This document shows, in pieces, positions 1 through 11,333 of a DNA stretch of 64,000 nucleotides. Each line of letters starts with the position of its first letter. Within the stretch, counting starts at the first letter, position 1. The position numbers and the translations under genes were made by a program. The stretch is from positions 1,922,001 through 1,986,000 of the forward strand of contig MQVO02000004.1 in assembly GCA_001986395.2 (NCBI GenBank), given 5' to 3'. The notes beneath the pieces were generated by a model. That model was not told where the DNA came from and searched no databases. It saw only the letters and a list, made by a program, of their open reading frames with translations. The stretch comes from Irpex lacteus (Eukaryota; Basidiomycota; Agaricomycetes; Polyporales; Irpicaceae).

Positions 1-2464
1 GAAAGTTGGATGGGGAAATTTCTCGAGCGGATCTCAGCGATATGATGGTGCACGACTCGTCCGAGACAGAGGGAGGATAGTATCGTCCTCGTAACTTCTG
101 TGAGTTTCCCACACTAATCGTACTTGAAGAGGTATTAGACTGAGTGGCGAGTGTAACTGGTCGTGGGCCATTCGAATATGGGCCTGATGGACGGCAATCA
201 ACATGGTCCTTGGTGTGTGGCGTTCGCGAATTGTGCACGGCGGCCTGTGTAACCGGGTCGGGATGGAAGGGGTAGAAAAATAGCCGATGAGCAGGGACAT
301 TGCTGCAGTGCTCCCCCCGCAACATTTGTTTGGAAGGCAAGGCAGGCTTATCGGCTGTGGCGCTGGAAGTAGACCTATATTGCATGTGGCGTACACTACT
401 CTCATAGATGAGAGTGGCCTGATTCCCGTGTGCCGATATGGTTGGCGAAATCTCCAATGAGGTGTTATTAGAAAGCGGCATGGTTAACGCCTGATGCAGA
501 GGAAGTATCGATGAGAGGAGGAGTCGGTGCGTAGTTTTTGGGTTCTTATACGCCTACCTCGCTGCTATTTATGAGGCGCCTCGGGGACATAGGGTGGCAT
601 ACGCCACTTGCAAAGACGAACTTTAAAACTATGTGCTTCCGGAACCTCGAGCTGTTGATCGGAAGAGTCAGATAACCCTTTGAATACACGCTTTCTGGTA
701 GGTCGCTGTCAAGTTACCGTTCTTGATTCCCTATATACGGTAATCTTCCCAGGTATGACGGCAAGTGGTAAGATGGAATTTAGGCTATATAGATCGGTCT
801 CTTAACTGTATGTGGCAGATGGGCTGCTATGTCGAAGCAATGCGATGCTTTCCATTGAGTTGGCCCTTGTCCTAGGACTCGGAGGTAATATCACTGTGAG
901 TGATCTGTATAGAAAGTTAACAGCTGACTTCTTTGTCCAGAAAAGATCATGGACACTCACCGAAAGACGATATCTGAAGTGTACACTGTACAGCTCCAGC
1001 CTGTTTCGTGATATCTGGGCCGCCTGCCACGGCCATCGATCACTGGGAGGGAGAAATTTCCTTATCCGTAGTTTTGTGCGTCTATTCTGTCGGATCTCCG
1101 ACTCTAATTATCCGAGTGTTTGACGTTCAATCTACCAGTACTGCATCGACATTGCCAGCCGTGCAGCCCAGCTCGTAGATACGGCTGGTGCGATGACGAC
1201 AGGGCTGATAACGTACACTCAACATATGTGAGGGTAGCGTACGTTTCCGTGAAATGGGTTAGTCTCGCGAGACTAGCTCAGGTTCCCAGTCAAACGGTGG
1301 GTGCCAGCTTGAATGCTTCAAATTCAAGCTCGACCAGGTGTCTAATTACTGGAATGAACCTAGCCAGCGAAGTTATGGGCAGTAAGCCGATTAATGACAT
1401 CGAATCCTGCATTTTACTCTCAGCATCAAATCGTTATACTCACAGAACTTTGTGGCCTGACGAACGACTACCAGTGAGCCACACTACTAGTAAGCGACGA
1501 AGCTTTCGACGGATAGATTAGTGTTACAATGGACACTCTACACATGTATGGATTTTCAATTATTATAACGCATGTCGAACATGTCCTGACAATTTTTTAT
1601 ACCTCTACTCGGTGCAGTTGTCTGTTCTCCATAAAGTTCAATGCACAATCTGACTTCTGTCCCCGACGGGTGTGTTAGACTCGGACCCGCCCGTCGATTT
1701 ATTCGTCGTGAACTGGTGTGTGACTGGGTGTCTATCTTAATGATCTCAGCAATTATGTCTCATTGGAATGAGTATCAGATAACTCCCGGAACAGCACAGT
1801 AAGTATTGTCTGCCAGTGCCCACAAAGAACTTGACAGGCGACCTCTTGAATCCTATATACTATTTAGGAGACGTGAAATCTGCGACCATACGTCTCTACC
1901 AGTCCGAGTCTTACCAATCGCACTGCACCTCAACCACATTCAAACCCTCGGTGCGCTATAGTTGTGAGTTACTGTACTGACTGCAGACGCTCAAGATTTG
2001 TTGACTTCGCTAACGGCTCGTCAGATGCCATGAACGTATGTCATGATAGGACTCAGCACCGCCTTCGGTCTAGACATTTCCATACTACGTATCGTGTACC
2101 ACGCCAAGGTATGTATGATTACGTCCAAGCCATATCTTGTCTTGTTGCTGATATCATACCTCTTGGCTGGCTTCCAACAGCGGGCAAACGGGCGGCAATT
2201 GCTTGGCTAGCCAGCCTCCGCCCAGGAGGCACAGACATGTCGCCAAGCTATTCGTACGCTCTGCATATACCTCCGGCGTCGTAACACCACAACGATAACC
2301 CGACGAACCTTGGCAATTGACGTTATATAAGACAGAGACAATGGCTGTAGTGTCGTGACCTGATCGTGCGCCACCCACATCCTTGGCCCTCAAACAACAA
2401 CATACGTACTTGTCAACGAATAGCGTTTCGAACGTATAGCTACTACAGACATCTCAGACAACTT
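1..2464. other. Intergenic stretch, no recognisable gene
   Basis: Open frames of up to about 130 codons occur on both strands, but none gives a recognisable motif, a convincing splice pattern or a hydrophobic or low-complexity signature typical of the neighbouring genes. The last few hundred bases should hold the promoter of the ENA-type ATPase gene. I see no tRNA, rRNA or clear repeat. Confidence 0.5.
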
Positions 2465-2521
2465 ATGGGAATTTCATGGAGTCCATTCAAGCAGAAACGA
2501 GCTCGGAGACTTGCGGCTCAC

Positions 2522-5500
2522 ATGGCCGGTGGACCGACCGCGGCACTCGCGGACCATGCTCATTGGATAGAAGTCAATGCCGTCGCGCGGGAGCTCAAGA
2601 CTGCTCGTCCAGATGGCTTGGAGGAGGATGAAGCCAACAGGAGGCTCGAAGAGTGAGTATGAATAAACACTGTCCAGTATCATTTTTTAATAATGTATTC
2701 GCAGACACGGCGAAAACTCCCTCATAGGTGAAGGTGGCGTTAGTGCCACCAAGGTTCTTTTCCGCCAAATGGGTACGCCTGGTTCGTTAGCTCACGGAGC
2801 TGCCTTTCTGACCTCAATTATTAGCCAATGCTCTCACGCTCGTGCTTGTCGCTGCAATGGCGATTGGTTATGGAGTGCAGGATTGGGTAGAGGGTGGTGT
2901 GATCACTGCTGTCATTGTCCTCAACGTTGGGATAGGCTTCCTGCAGGTGTGTTCTGTGACTGTCTTTCCACTGGTACGATAACTCACGCTCATTTTTATG
3001 CAGGAGTACAAAGCTGAGAAAACTATGGACAGCCTGCGTTCGTTGGCCAGCCCTACGGGATTCGTCACTCGCTCAGGTGAGACGAAACAGATCCCCGCCA
3101 AACATATCGTTCCAGGGGACATCGTACATATCAAGATGGGGGACGTCGTTCCTGCTGATATCCGGCTATTCCAGTATGTATTTACTCTTCGTTTTAGTAG
3201 GCAGCATCTGACGGTTTGTGTAGCGTCTCAAATTTGGAAGTTGACGAGGCTTTGCTCACTGGCGAGGCCATGCCTGTAGCTAAGGTTACTGAACCCCTCG
3301 AGAACGGCACATCGACAATTACATCGAAAGATCTGAAAAAGCTCGAGGTATCTCGGTACTCTACCGTCGAAACGGATGATGGAACTCTACAACACGATCC
3401 CAATAGTCATGACCAGATTGCTGTCGGCGATCGTATCAATATGGCCTTTGCCAGTACTACCGTCACGCGTGGCCGGGCTTCAGGTGTTGTAGTCGCCACC
3501 GGAATGAATACGCAAGTAGGTGATAGGCTTTTCAACGCGAGAGACCCAAGCTAATCGCTTATCAGGTCGGTCACATCGCGGAGTCTATGCAGAAGAAGAA
3601 GAAACAGAAGGTCGACGCAGGAGGCAACAGGCTGCCTTTCTGGAAGCGCGTATACGAGAATGTCATGACTATACTGCGAGTATCACTTTGAATTGGTTTA
3701 TCACAACGGCAAGGCTGACCTTCATCGTTGATAGAGGGTTACGGACTGGTACTCCCCTTCAGATCAAACTGAATAAACTCGCCTATAACTTGTTCATCGT
3801 GGGTAGCTATCTCCGTTCATTTTATACACACCTATTGACTTGGGCGTGCGGCTTTGTTGTCACAGGGAGCTGCGTTGTGAGTACCCCATAGTATTATTTT
3901 CTTGGAGACCACTGATGTGTATCTGCAGAGCATTACTCATCGTGTTTGCAGTCGCCAAAGTGCGTTTGCGCTCGTCTCCTCAACTTTCTCCATACTGATC
4001 AGTCATTTAGTTCCACATTACTAACGAAGTCGCCATATATGCCATCGCGTGAGTCTTTCATGCTTATACCTGTAGCCATTCTGACATACGCATCACCCAG
4101 CCTTGCTATTGGTGTCATTCCCGAGTCACTCATCGCTGTCCTGACAATCACGATGGCCACTGGAACATCTCGCATGGCAAAGTCCCATGTCGTGGTTCGC
4201 CAGCTAAACGCTCTCGAAGGTGAGCAGTCTCCAGATCATATAAATTGCCACATGTGTAAAGCTCTCGGCCGTCACGGTAGCGTTGGGAGCTGTCACAGAT
4301 ATTTGCTCCGATAAGACGGGCACCCTCACCGCCGGCAAGATGATCGTACGTAAATTCTGGCTGCCCACTGTCTCTGAGACGGACAAGCTCCCTACGGAAT
4401 ACGTGGTCGATACGGGATCTGACGTGCTCGAGCCTGTGGGAGACGTTTATGTCGAACAGACGGGTGTCAACGACCAGGAAATATCTGCACAAGTGAAGAA
4501 AGAGCTTCTTGATCTACACACACACACAAGGGCAAACGAGCTCGTTCTTTGTGCATCATTGTGTAATGTGGCCACGTACGCTCTATCTCCTATTGCTGGG
4601 TCCAGTAGACACTGACAACGAACAATCGCAGGCTGTTCAAGAGCAAAGAGGGCAAATGGGCTTCAACTGGAGATCCTACAGAGGTAAATACACATCCATA
4701 ATTCATGTTCATCGATCCTGATGATTCACATGCGCATAGGTTGCCCTCCAAGTTTTTGCCTCTAAACTCGGACAGGGACGTTCCTTCCTCATGACTACGG
4801 AATCCGAATCGGAGGAGACCAGCAAGCAAGTCGACCGCCAGCCGAAACGCTTTATTCTCAAGGAAGAGTTCCCTTTCAACAGCGACGTAAAGTTGATGTC
4901 GACGGTATACGTTGATCAAGACGCAGATGCGAGCAAAGACGAGCATATCGTCGTGTTTCTCAAGGGAGCTGTATGTGGAACGTTCATACTTTTTTCCATC
5001 ATTGAACTCATGTTTGCCAATACAGGTCGAGCGGGTTCTTAATAAGTGCACTCACCTCTACATCCCCACCAACGCATCCTCTATCCCACTCTCCTCCTCG
5101 ATGCGCGACAGCATTATATCGCGGACGGATACCCTCGCATCTCAAGGCTTGCGTGTTCTCGCCCTTGCTTCGCGTCGTCCTGGATCGAGTCTCGACCTGA
5201 CTCCCGGCAAGGAGCTAACACGCGAAGAAGTCGAAAGGGACATGTGCTTCATAGGGCTGGCAGGTATATATGACCCGCCGAGGCCCGAGAGTGTGCATGC
5301 TGTAAGGGCATGTAAGAGAGCTGGAATCGCTGTTCACATGTACGTCTATCCAAATGGCCTTCTCCGCTGCTTCAGATAATTGATCGTGGATGGTCGTTTA
5401 AAGGTTAACCGGAGATCACCAAGCCACCGCCACCGCCATTGCACGCGACGTTGGAATTATTGGGCCTGATTCGCCTGCGTCCGCTGTGATGCCCGCCTCG

Positions 5501-6902
5501 CAGTTCAACGCTATGTCTGAGGCTGAAATTGACGCCCTTCCCGAGCTGCCACTAGTTATCGCGCGTTGCGATCCTGATGTAAGTTGCATTCCTTCATCCA
5601 AGCCTGAATACTCGAGATAGGATGCTGATTGTTATATGGTGCAGACGAAAGTACGGATGATCGAAGCAGGAAAGAGGCGAGGGAAGTACATGGCCATGAC
5701 TGGCGACGGTGTGAACGATGCTCCGTCACTCAAGCTCGCCCCTGTAGGCATAGGCATGGGCCAGGGCTCCGATGTAGCAAAGAACGCCAGTGAACTCGTT
5801 TTGACTGGTAAGCTTTATTGGTATTCCCCGTACTACAAACCAGGGGTGCTGACCCGTGGTGTCTATGCAGACAACAACTTCGATTCCATTCGGGCAGCCA
5901 TTCGCGAAGGTCGTCGTATTTTTGACAATATTCAGCGCTTTGTGTTACATCTCCTTGCAACAAACGTCGCAGAAGTCATCCTTCTCATATGTGGGCTTGG
6001 ATTCAAAGACGATAGTAAGTCTCTCCCCTTCTAATTGGCTCGACCTTGTTACTAACCAAGAAATCTCTCGCTTGTCGTAGGTGGAGAAAGCGTGTACCCG
6101 TTGTCTCCTCTGGCGGTACTTTGGTTGAACATGATTACTGGTGGTCCTCCTGCATTCGGTCTTGGTGTCGAAGAAGCGTCACCGGACGTGATGACCAGGC
6201 CGCCTCAGGACGCGAAGACGGGTGTATTCAGCTGGACGGTCATCATCGATACTTTTGCTGTAAGTTTCGTTTTTGAAATTCTATAACTCTGATGAACATG
6301 CTTGCTGATCTATTTGTTTTATTCCGGCGATTGTAGTATGGCTTCGTCATGGGTGTGACTACCCTCATGAGCTTCATCATTGTCCTCTATGGCAAGGATA
6401 ACGGCGAGCTCGGCATGGACTGCAACAGAGAACCAAGTGCATCCTGTGATGCCGTATTTAAAGCCCGTTCCACCGTGTTCGCCACGCTGACATTCGAGAT
6501 TCTTCTCTACGTAAGTTCCCTTCCTTTCCTAACGGTGTTCTCAAGTAATGCTCACTGACTTGTTTTCAGGCATGGGAACTCAAGTCTTTCCGCCGCAGTA
6601 TGTTCAATCTCACTCCAAACCGCCCGTGCTACAAGGATCTTTGGGCAAACCGTGTTCTATTCTGGGCCGTCGTCCTCGGTATGGCTAGCGTGCCGCTGTG
6701 CATCTACGTCCCTGGCCTGAACGATCGCGTGTTTTACCAGAAGGCGATCACGTGGGAGTGGGGAGTTGTGGTTGGAATGACATTAGTATTTGTTGGATCG
6801 ATGGAGTTATGGAAGCTGCTGGTGGCTAGGAGGAGGGGCTCGGAAGAGGAGAACGTGAAAGCGACCGACGGACATTTGACCAGCGGTGCCGCGAAAGTTT
6901 GA
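2522..6902 (+). CDS. ENA-type P-type ATPase (Na+/Li+ or K+ efflux)
   Basis: Spliced from about twenty introns into one P-type ATPase of roughly 1,040 residues, a normal size for fungal type IID (ENA) pumps. These pumps export Na+, Li+ or K+ across the plasma or endomembrane using ATP. Visible parts in order: N-terminal cation-ATPase domain; actuator motif LLTGEAMP near 3,260; the GTPLQIKLNKLA segment near 3,750; helix-4 motif GVIPESLIAVLTI near 4,110; phosphorylation site DKTGTLT near 4,310; hinge TGDGVNDAP near 5,700; and C-terminal membrane helices ending at 6,902. The DICSDKTGTLT context and the IPES helix favour ENA over SERCA or PMA pumps. Another in-frame ATG lies at 2465; I chose 2522 because family similarity begins shortly after it. 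One intron (3676-3734) appears to use a GC donor. No disabling stop is seen. Substrate preference cannot be read from the sequence. Confidence 0.9.
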
Positions 6903-7092
6903 GAAGACATGAACTGGACTGATTTTTCAATTCTTTACGAGTAGTTACGATCTGTATTTTAGCTATGCCAAACCTGCATTCCCGAAATCTTTTTACCTCA
7001 TTTCAATTTTGTATCAATCTCGCGATGGTGTCGTCACCACTACTCCAGCGCCAAAGCACAAGGTACGATCTGCATCTGCTCCTTTTCTGAAA

Positions 7093-7145
7093 GTTCCGAA
7101 TCTCGATAGTCTCCGGTCGTAGACTGTCTACGGAGACTGTCTACG
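7093..7145 (+). repeat. Left terminal inverted repeat of the 1.2-kb element
   Basis: Begins GTTCCG and ends GTCTACG. It pairs with 8234-8286, differing at two bases in the outer 10 bp and one base in the inner part. Internal GTAGAC/GTCTAC repeats would let each end fold on itself. Confidence 0.65.
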
Positions 7146-7573
7146 GCTCATAGACATCCCTTTTTGGTAGTCTATGTCTCTTCTCTGTCACAGTCTGTGT
7201 CACGCTATATGTGCCTGCTCGCTATGTCATAGTCCCCCACCATATTAGGTAGTGATAGTTGAATAAAACCGTTCCAGCTCGTTCATCGTTTCCTTTGCGC
7301 GACATCCTTGACCATCACCTTCAGTAATCCTGACGGTCTACATCTTGAGCTGCCCCTACATCTGCATGAGTTTCTCGCAGCCTCGTCCTACCTACATAAT
7401 CTTCTCTCAAAACATTTGGAAGTGTGCCCTCTGCCTTCGTCGTCTATATCCCAAGTACTGCCTCGGTCGCAAAGTTCGTGAACACGAGGGCAAGTACTAC
7501 GTGCGGGTAGACACTGGCCAGAGTAGCAGACATAATCGCTGTTTGAGACGAGGGGCACAACCAAAGGGGCTGA

Positions 7574-7623
7574 CAGGCTACGTACGATCACATACTTACA
7601 GGCTATGTACGATCACATACTTA
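7574..7623. repeat. 25-bp tandem duplication
   Basis: Two adjacent 25-bp copies beginning CAGGCTA differ at one base. They sit in the middle of the 1.2-kb inverted-repeat element and have no evident coding role. Confidence 0.8.
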
Positions 7624-8233
7624 CTATTCGGGATCGCCCGTCACCGACACGCCATACAGGGCGCAATGATAACATAACACGTATGTACATAAGGGAGATT
7701 CGAAGGGCTTGCGTGCAATACTACCAGTAGAAACGAAGGAGCAATGGCTGCGACGCATCCCGAAATTTAAACACGTCTGAACACGACGTGTCACAGGTGT
7801 GACACAGCCCGTAACGGCTCTTCCCAAGATAAATCTTTTGTTATTGAGGTTTTCTATCGCGCATCAGCCTATAATAATCTCAATTCATCGGTTTCTAACT
7901 CAGTCATGGGCCGGTAACGATTCTTGCTCTCAGAGCAAGCTTACCAGACCGAATAGCGATACGCGTCTAAGCCGCAGGAATCACCTCTTTCGGAAGATTA
8001 GCTAATACTTAGGCGCCTTAGGCTCCCTGTGTCGCTTCGTCACCGCTGTACACAATATTGATTCCTATGGAAATGCATGAATATCGTTCTCAAATTGCTA
8101 GTGAGACTTGGACTCTGAGAGCAAGATCTCTGCTGCCAGCCCGCGGCAGCCCTTTCGAGTATCTGAAAACCTCCGCAAAGTGGGCGTCCGTATTTCGTGT
8201 GACAGGCGCTATCACGCTTTGTGTCACTGTCTA

Positions 8234-8286
8234 CGTAGACTGTCTCCGTAGACAGTCTACGACCGGAGACTATCGAGTTCCGGAAC
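8234..8286 (-). repeat. Right terminal inverted repeat of the 1.2-kb element
   Basis: Reverse complement of 7093-7145 with three mismatches. It ends about 200 bp upstream of the SPX-RING start codon, so the element may lie in that gene's upstream control region. Confidence 0.65.
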
Positions 8287-8482
8287 GTCCTCCTCCTTTT
8301 GGGCAGGTATTGATGGGCGTTTATTTGCCTCCTGTTTGAGCCAGAAAGCAGGCGGCGGTTCTCGAGAAACCTCTTCAACTGCCTCCTCGACTTTCTTTGC
8401 TCGAACACCGCATGCGCTGTTCACGACACCCCTCAGACTGTCCGAACTCTACCACGATAACGACGCAGGATAAGAGGCGAAC

Positions 8483-10588
8483 ATGCATTTCTCAAAGACG
8501 TATACGGCACTTTTGCTGTCGCTGCCGCCGGAGCTGAGGAACAACGCCATCGAGTACAGGAAACTCAAGAAGCTCATCAACCAGGTCGTGCAGGAGCTTA
8601 CTGCACTAGGTGCTTGCTCTTTTCTTCCCTCTTTCAATGTGTCACTCAGTCTTCCCTCCGGCTTCTAGGATTATCACCAGACGTCCTACACCAAGTCCTC
8701 TTGGAGTCTAATACGACTGTCTCAGGGAAAGGGAAAGAGAAGGCAAAGGAGTGGGATAGCGCGGAGTTTGCATCTCCTTGGGTCTCTCTTGCATCATCGC
8801 AGGATGCATCGACTGGACTCCCTCGAGTCGTGTACGAAATTAACACGGAGTCCAATAAGCTCGAGCCAAGATTGAGGGTATTGGTGAACACGGCCCTGCC
8901 ACAGGCGGAAGTAGAAGCAGGGATGGATGGTGAGGTGACAATGGAGAACGAGCAAGAGGGTATGAAGGATAATGTGAAGGTTATGGAATTGCCCGTCCCC
9001 GCTGAGTTGGAAGGTGGGCAGGAACATAGCCCACCATCAGAGAGCAGCCCAGAGGGCGGGCAATTGGAGGAAGGGGTGCCCAATACGGGCTCAGAAGCAG
9101 AGATTCAAAGCCCAGGAACGCTGTCAAGCAGTGGGAATGTCGAGTCGGAACCAATAATACTACCCCCTCCCTCGTGCGTGCTATCCCTTCCTGGCTATGT
9201 TCCCAAGAGCTTACCTGATCTCAATATTCACATATATGCCTCCAACCCCGATACGCTTCCTGTGAACAGATACCCATCAACGCTGCTGTCCTCCCAGAAA
9301 GAAGTAGTGATCCCCCTCCACTCCGACACCGCCTTCTTTCAACTTCTCATGGAAGCTCTGCAAACATTGAGTACCCAACTGGGAGCCGTTGCAGATGAGT
9401 TCATCGAAAACCTCCATGAACTCTCGAGAACCATTGCGTCGACTGCCCGGCCAATGTCTGCAACCTCCCATTCCTTCGCAGGCCACTCGTCAATATCAAA
9501 CCCTGCAACCGTCCGTGTACCCTCTGCGCATCCCATCATACCGTTTACGGGAGGCAAGAGCGACTTGTACCAATGGCGAGAAATCTTCCAAATGTACGTC
9601 GACTTGGAGGTATTTGAAAGTCATGGGGAGCGCGAGAGGGGTGAAAGGAGTGTAGAGGATGTGGAAGAGAGGCTGGAGATGTTCAGGAAGCGGTTGGTTG
9701 AGAGAGGGTACATGGACGGGAAGGCCATGCGGTTGAAGGAGAGCAGAGATGCGGTCGAGAAGTTTGTGAAGCTCAATGTGTTCATCCTGGATCTTAAGAA
9801 GGTGCGTGTCTGCCTTGTCCAACAACATCACACTCGTTGCTTACCTTTGCTGTATTTTGACTACAGTTCCAATTTGCAACAACGGAGGCTACTCGCAAGA
9901 TTCTAAAGAAACACGCGAAACGCACAGCGCTCCCTGTCTCTCCGTCGCTGTCCTCGTTGTTGACCATCCATCCCCACCCGCAAGACCCATCATCTGCGCT
10001 AGTGCTGACAAACCATCCTGGGACGTCGCTGGCGCAGATGTTGGTGCAGGCAGTGGGGGAGACAGTATTGCCGATCGTACCCCACATCGACGATTACGAG
10101 TGCGTGATCTGCACTAGCATCGCTTTCAAACCAATTAGGCTACGGTGTGGCCATTTGTTTTGCGTACGGTGCGTGTCTTTATCTTGTTTATGTTCTGTCA
10201 AGAACAGTCTAGTCGTGCATGGAGTTCTGTATCCGCGAGATAAGAGGGAAACATAAGCTGAGACTAGTACACAGATGTCTGGTGAAGATGCAGAAGCGGG
10301 GCAAGGGAAACTGTCCTATGTGTCGCGCTCCCACGGTTCTCCAGGCAGATAGGTGTAAGTTCTCTTTCCATCAGCCACTCATATCGTGCACGTTCGTCCT
10401 CTGAAACTGACGCACGTTTTCTCCTTCCCCTTTTAGCCAACGTCGACTGGGCGCTACTCAACTTCATGAAGGACTGGTTCCCGATCGAGGCCAGAGAGAA
10501 ACTCGACCAGAGCGAGAGGGAGGCGGCGGAGGAGCAGATGAGAGAGCTTGGCTTCCAGCCGGATGGGGCTGCTTGTTTGATTATGTAA
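8483..10588 (+). CDS. SPX domain and RING finger protein (putative E3 ubiquitin ligase)
   Basis: Five exons (8483-8609, 8669-9801, 9867-10168, 10275-10354, 10437-10588) join in frame to 597 residues. The N terminus, MHFSKTYTALLLSLP followed by RNNAIEYRKLKKLI, is the start of an SPX domain, the inositol-pyrophosphate/phosphate-sensing module. The SPX region is interrupted by a long acidic, low-complexity insert (roughly residues 95-230), and helical SPX-like sequence resumes near residue 270. A C3HC4 RING follows (CVIC, CGHLFC, CPMC, spread over 10,100-10,320). The tail, VDWALLNFMKDWFP and an acidic helix, is typical of fungal SPX-RING proteins, which act as E3 ligases in phosphate homeostasis. 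The last four residues, CLIM, look like a CAAX prenylation box. The third intron must use the GTAAGT donor at 10,355; the GT two bases earlier would break the frame. Start chosen as the first ATG giving a full SPX N terminus. Confidence 0.88.
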
Positions 10589-11333
10589 GTTGCTTATATC
10601 TTCACCATGTCGGGTTTTATGGCTGGGTAGGCCAGGATTTTCTTCGTTGACTGTGTACTGTGTGCTTGTACAATCTGTTTTCATACTTTCATGCTCGTAC
10701 TATACCACAGCCCATTAATTTCCCCTTCCCACACATCCTCTAATTCACTTCAATGTATTTTGTTGCATTCATACTTGACGGATAAAGATACATGATATGT
10801 ACAACTACTAGTGAGCTGGCCGAGCACGCTGGCGGAGAGAACAAGAAACACATGTATGAGGTACACGTGGAATCAATAGGTATACGCTAAGTAAAGGGTC
10901 ATCTAAATGTCAAGGAATACGGTAAATAGATGAGATGAGGAGTACGTTAGCACTAGAGGGCTTGGTGGGTGTGGATACGATAGCGGAGCACAATACTATG
11001 GCAAGGGAGAGTGGATAGGGTAAATGGAGAAAGAAGATATACGGTGAAGAAATAAAACAAGAAGTAAACTACGCAAGAAGGGTAAGAAGATGAGGATATG
11101 CACAGCGATAGATGGTATACAAACACGAAGTGAAAGTGCGGAGAAGTCCATTCTAATGGGTATGGAACATAGAAAGCGAAGAAAGTGAGGAATCCAAGAA
11201 AGCAACGGTCGAATATAAGTCAAATCAAATAACACGAAGTTGACGGAAATAAGAAATCAAACAAGAAAGACAACGAATTTCAGAGGCGGCAGGAGTTTGG
11301 GCCTCCAAATCAAGGAGGCTAGGACTTCGGCTT
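10589..11333. other. Convergent 3' region, no gene seen
   Basis: Lies between the 3' ends of the SPX-RING gene (+) and the Crb2-like gene (-). From about 10,990 to 11,290 the plus strand is strongly purine-rich, so the Crb2-like transcript would have a pyrimidine-rich 3' flank. No coding evidence. Confidence 0.5.

Larger units (their letters stand above)
7093..8286. mobile_element. Non-autonomous inverted-repeat DNA element, about 1.2 kb
   Basis: A 53-bp sequence at 7093-7145 reappears as its reverse complement at 8234-8286 with three mismatches. Both ends contain the short inverted motif GTAGAC/GTCTAC several times. The interior holds no transposase-like frame, only ORFs up to about 120 codons without motifs, plus a 25-bp tandem duplication. 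The structure fits a deleted or MITE-like DNA transposon lying between the ENA-type ATPase and the SPX-RING gene. An 8-bp direct repeat (CTCCTTTT) occurs 6 bp outside each end, at 7079-7086 and 8293-8300. It could be a target-site duplication but is low complexity. Superfamily unknown. Confidence 0.6.

Noticed and set aside
812..1521. Two adjacent plus-strand frames of 103 and 133 codons
   Set aside because: No motif, no splice logic, no homologue recognised; consistent with chance.
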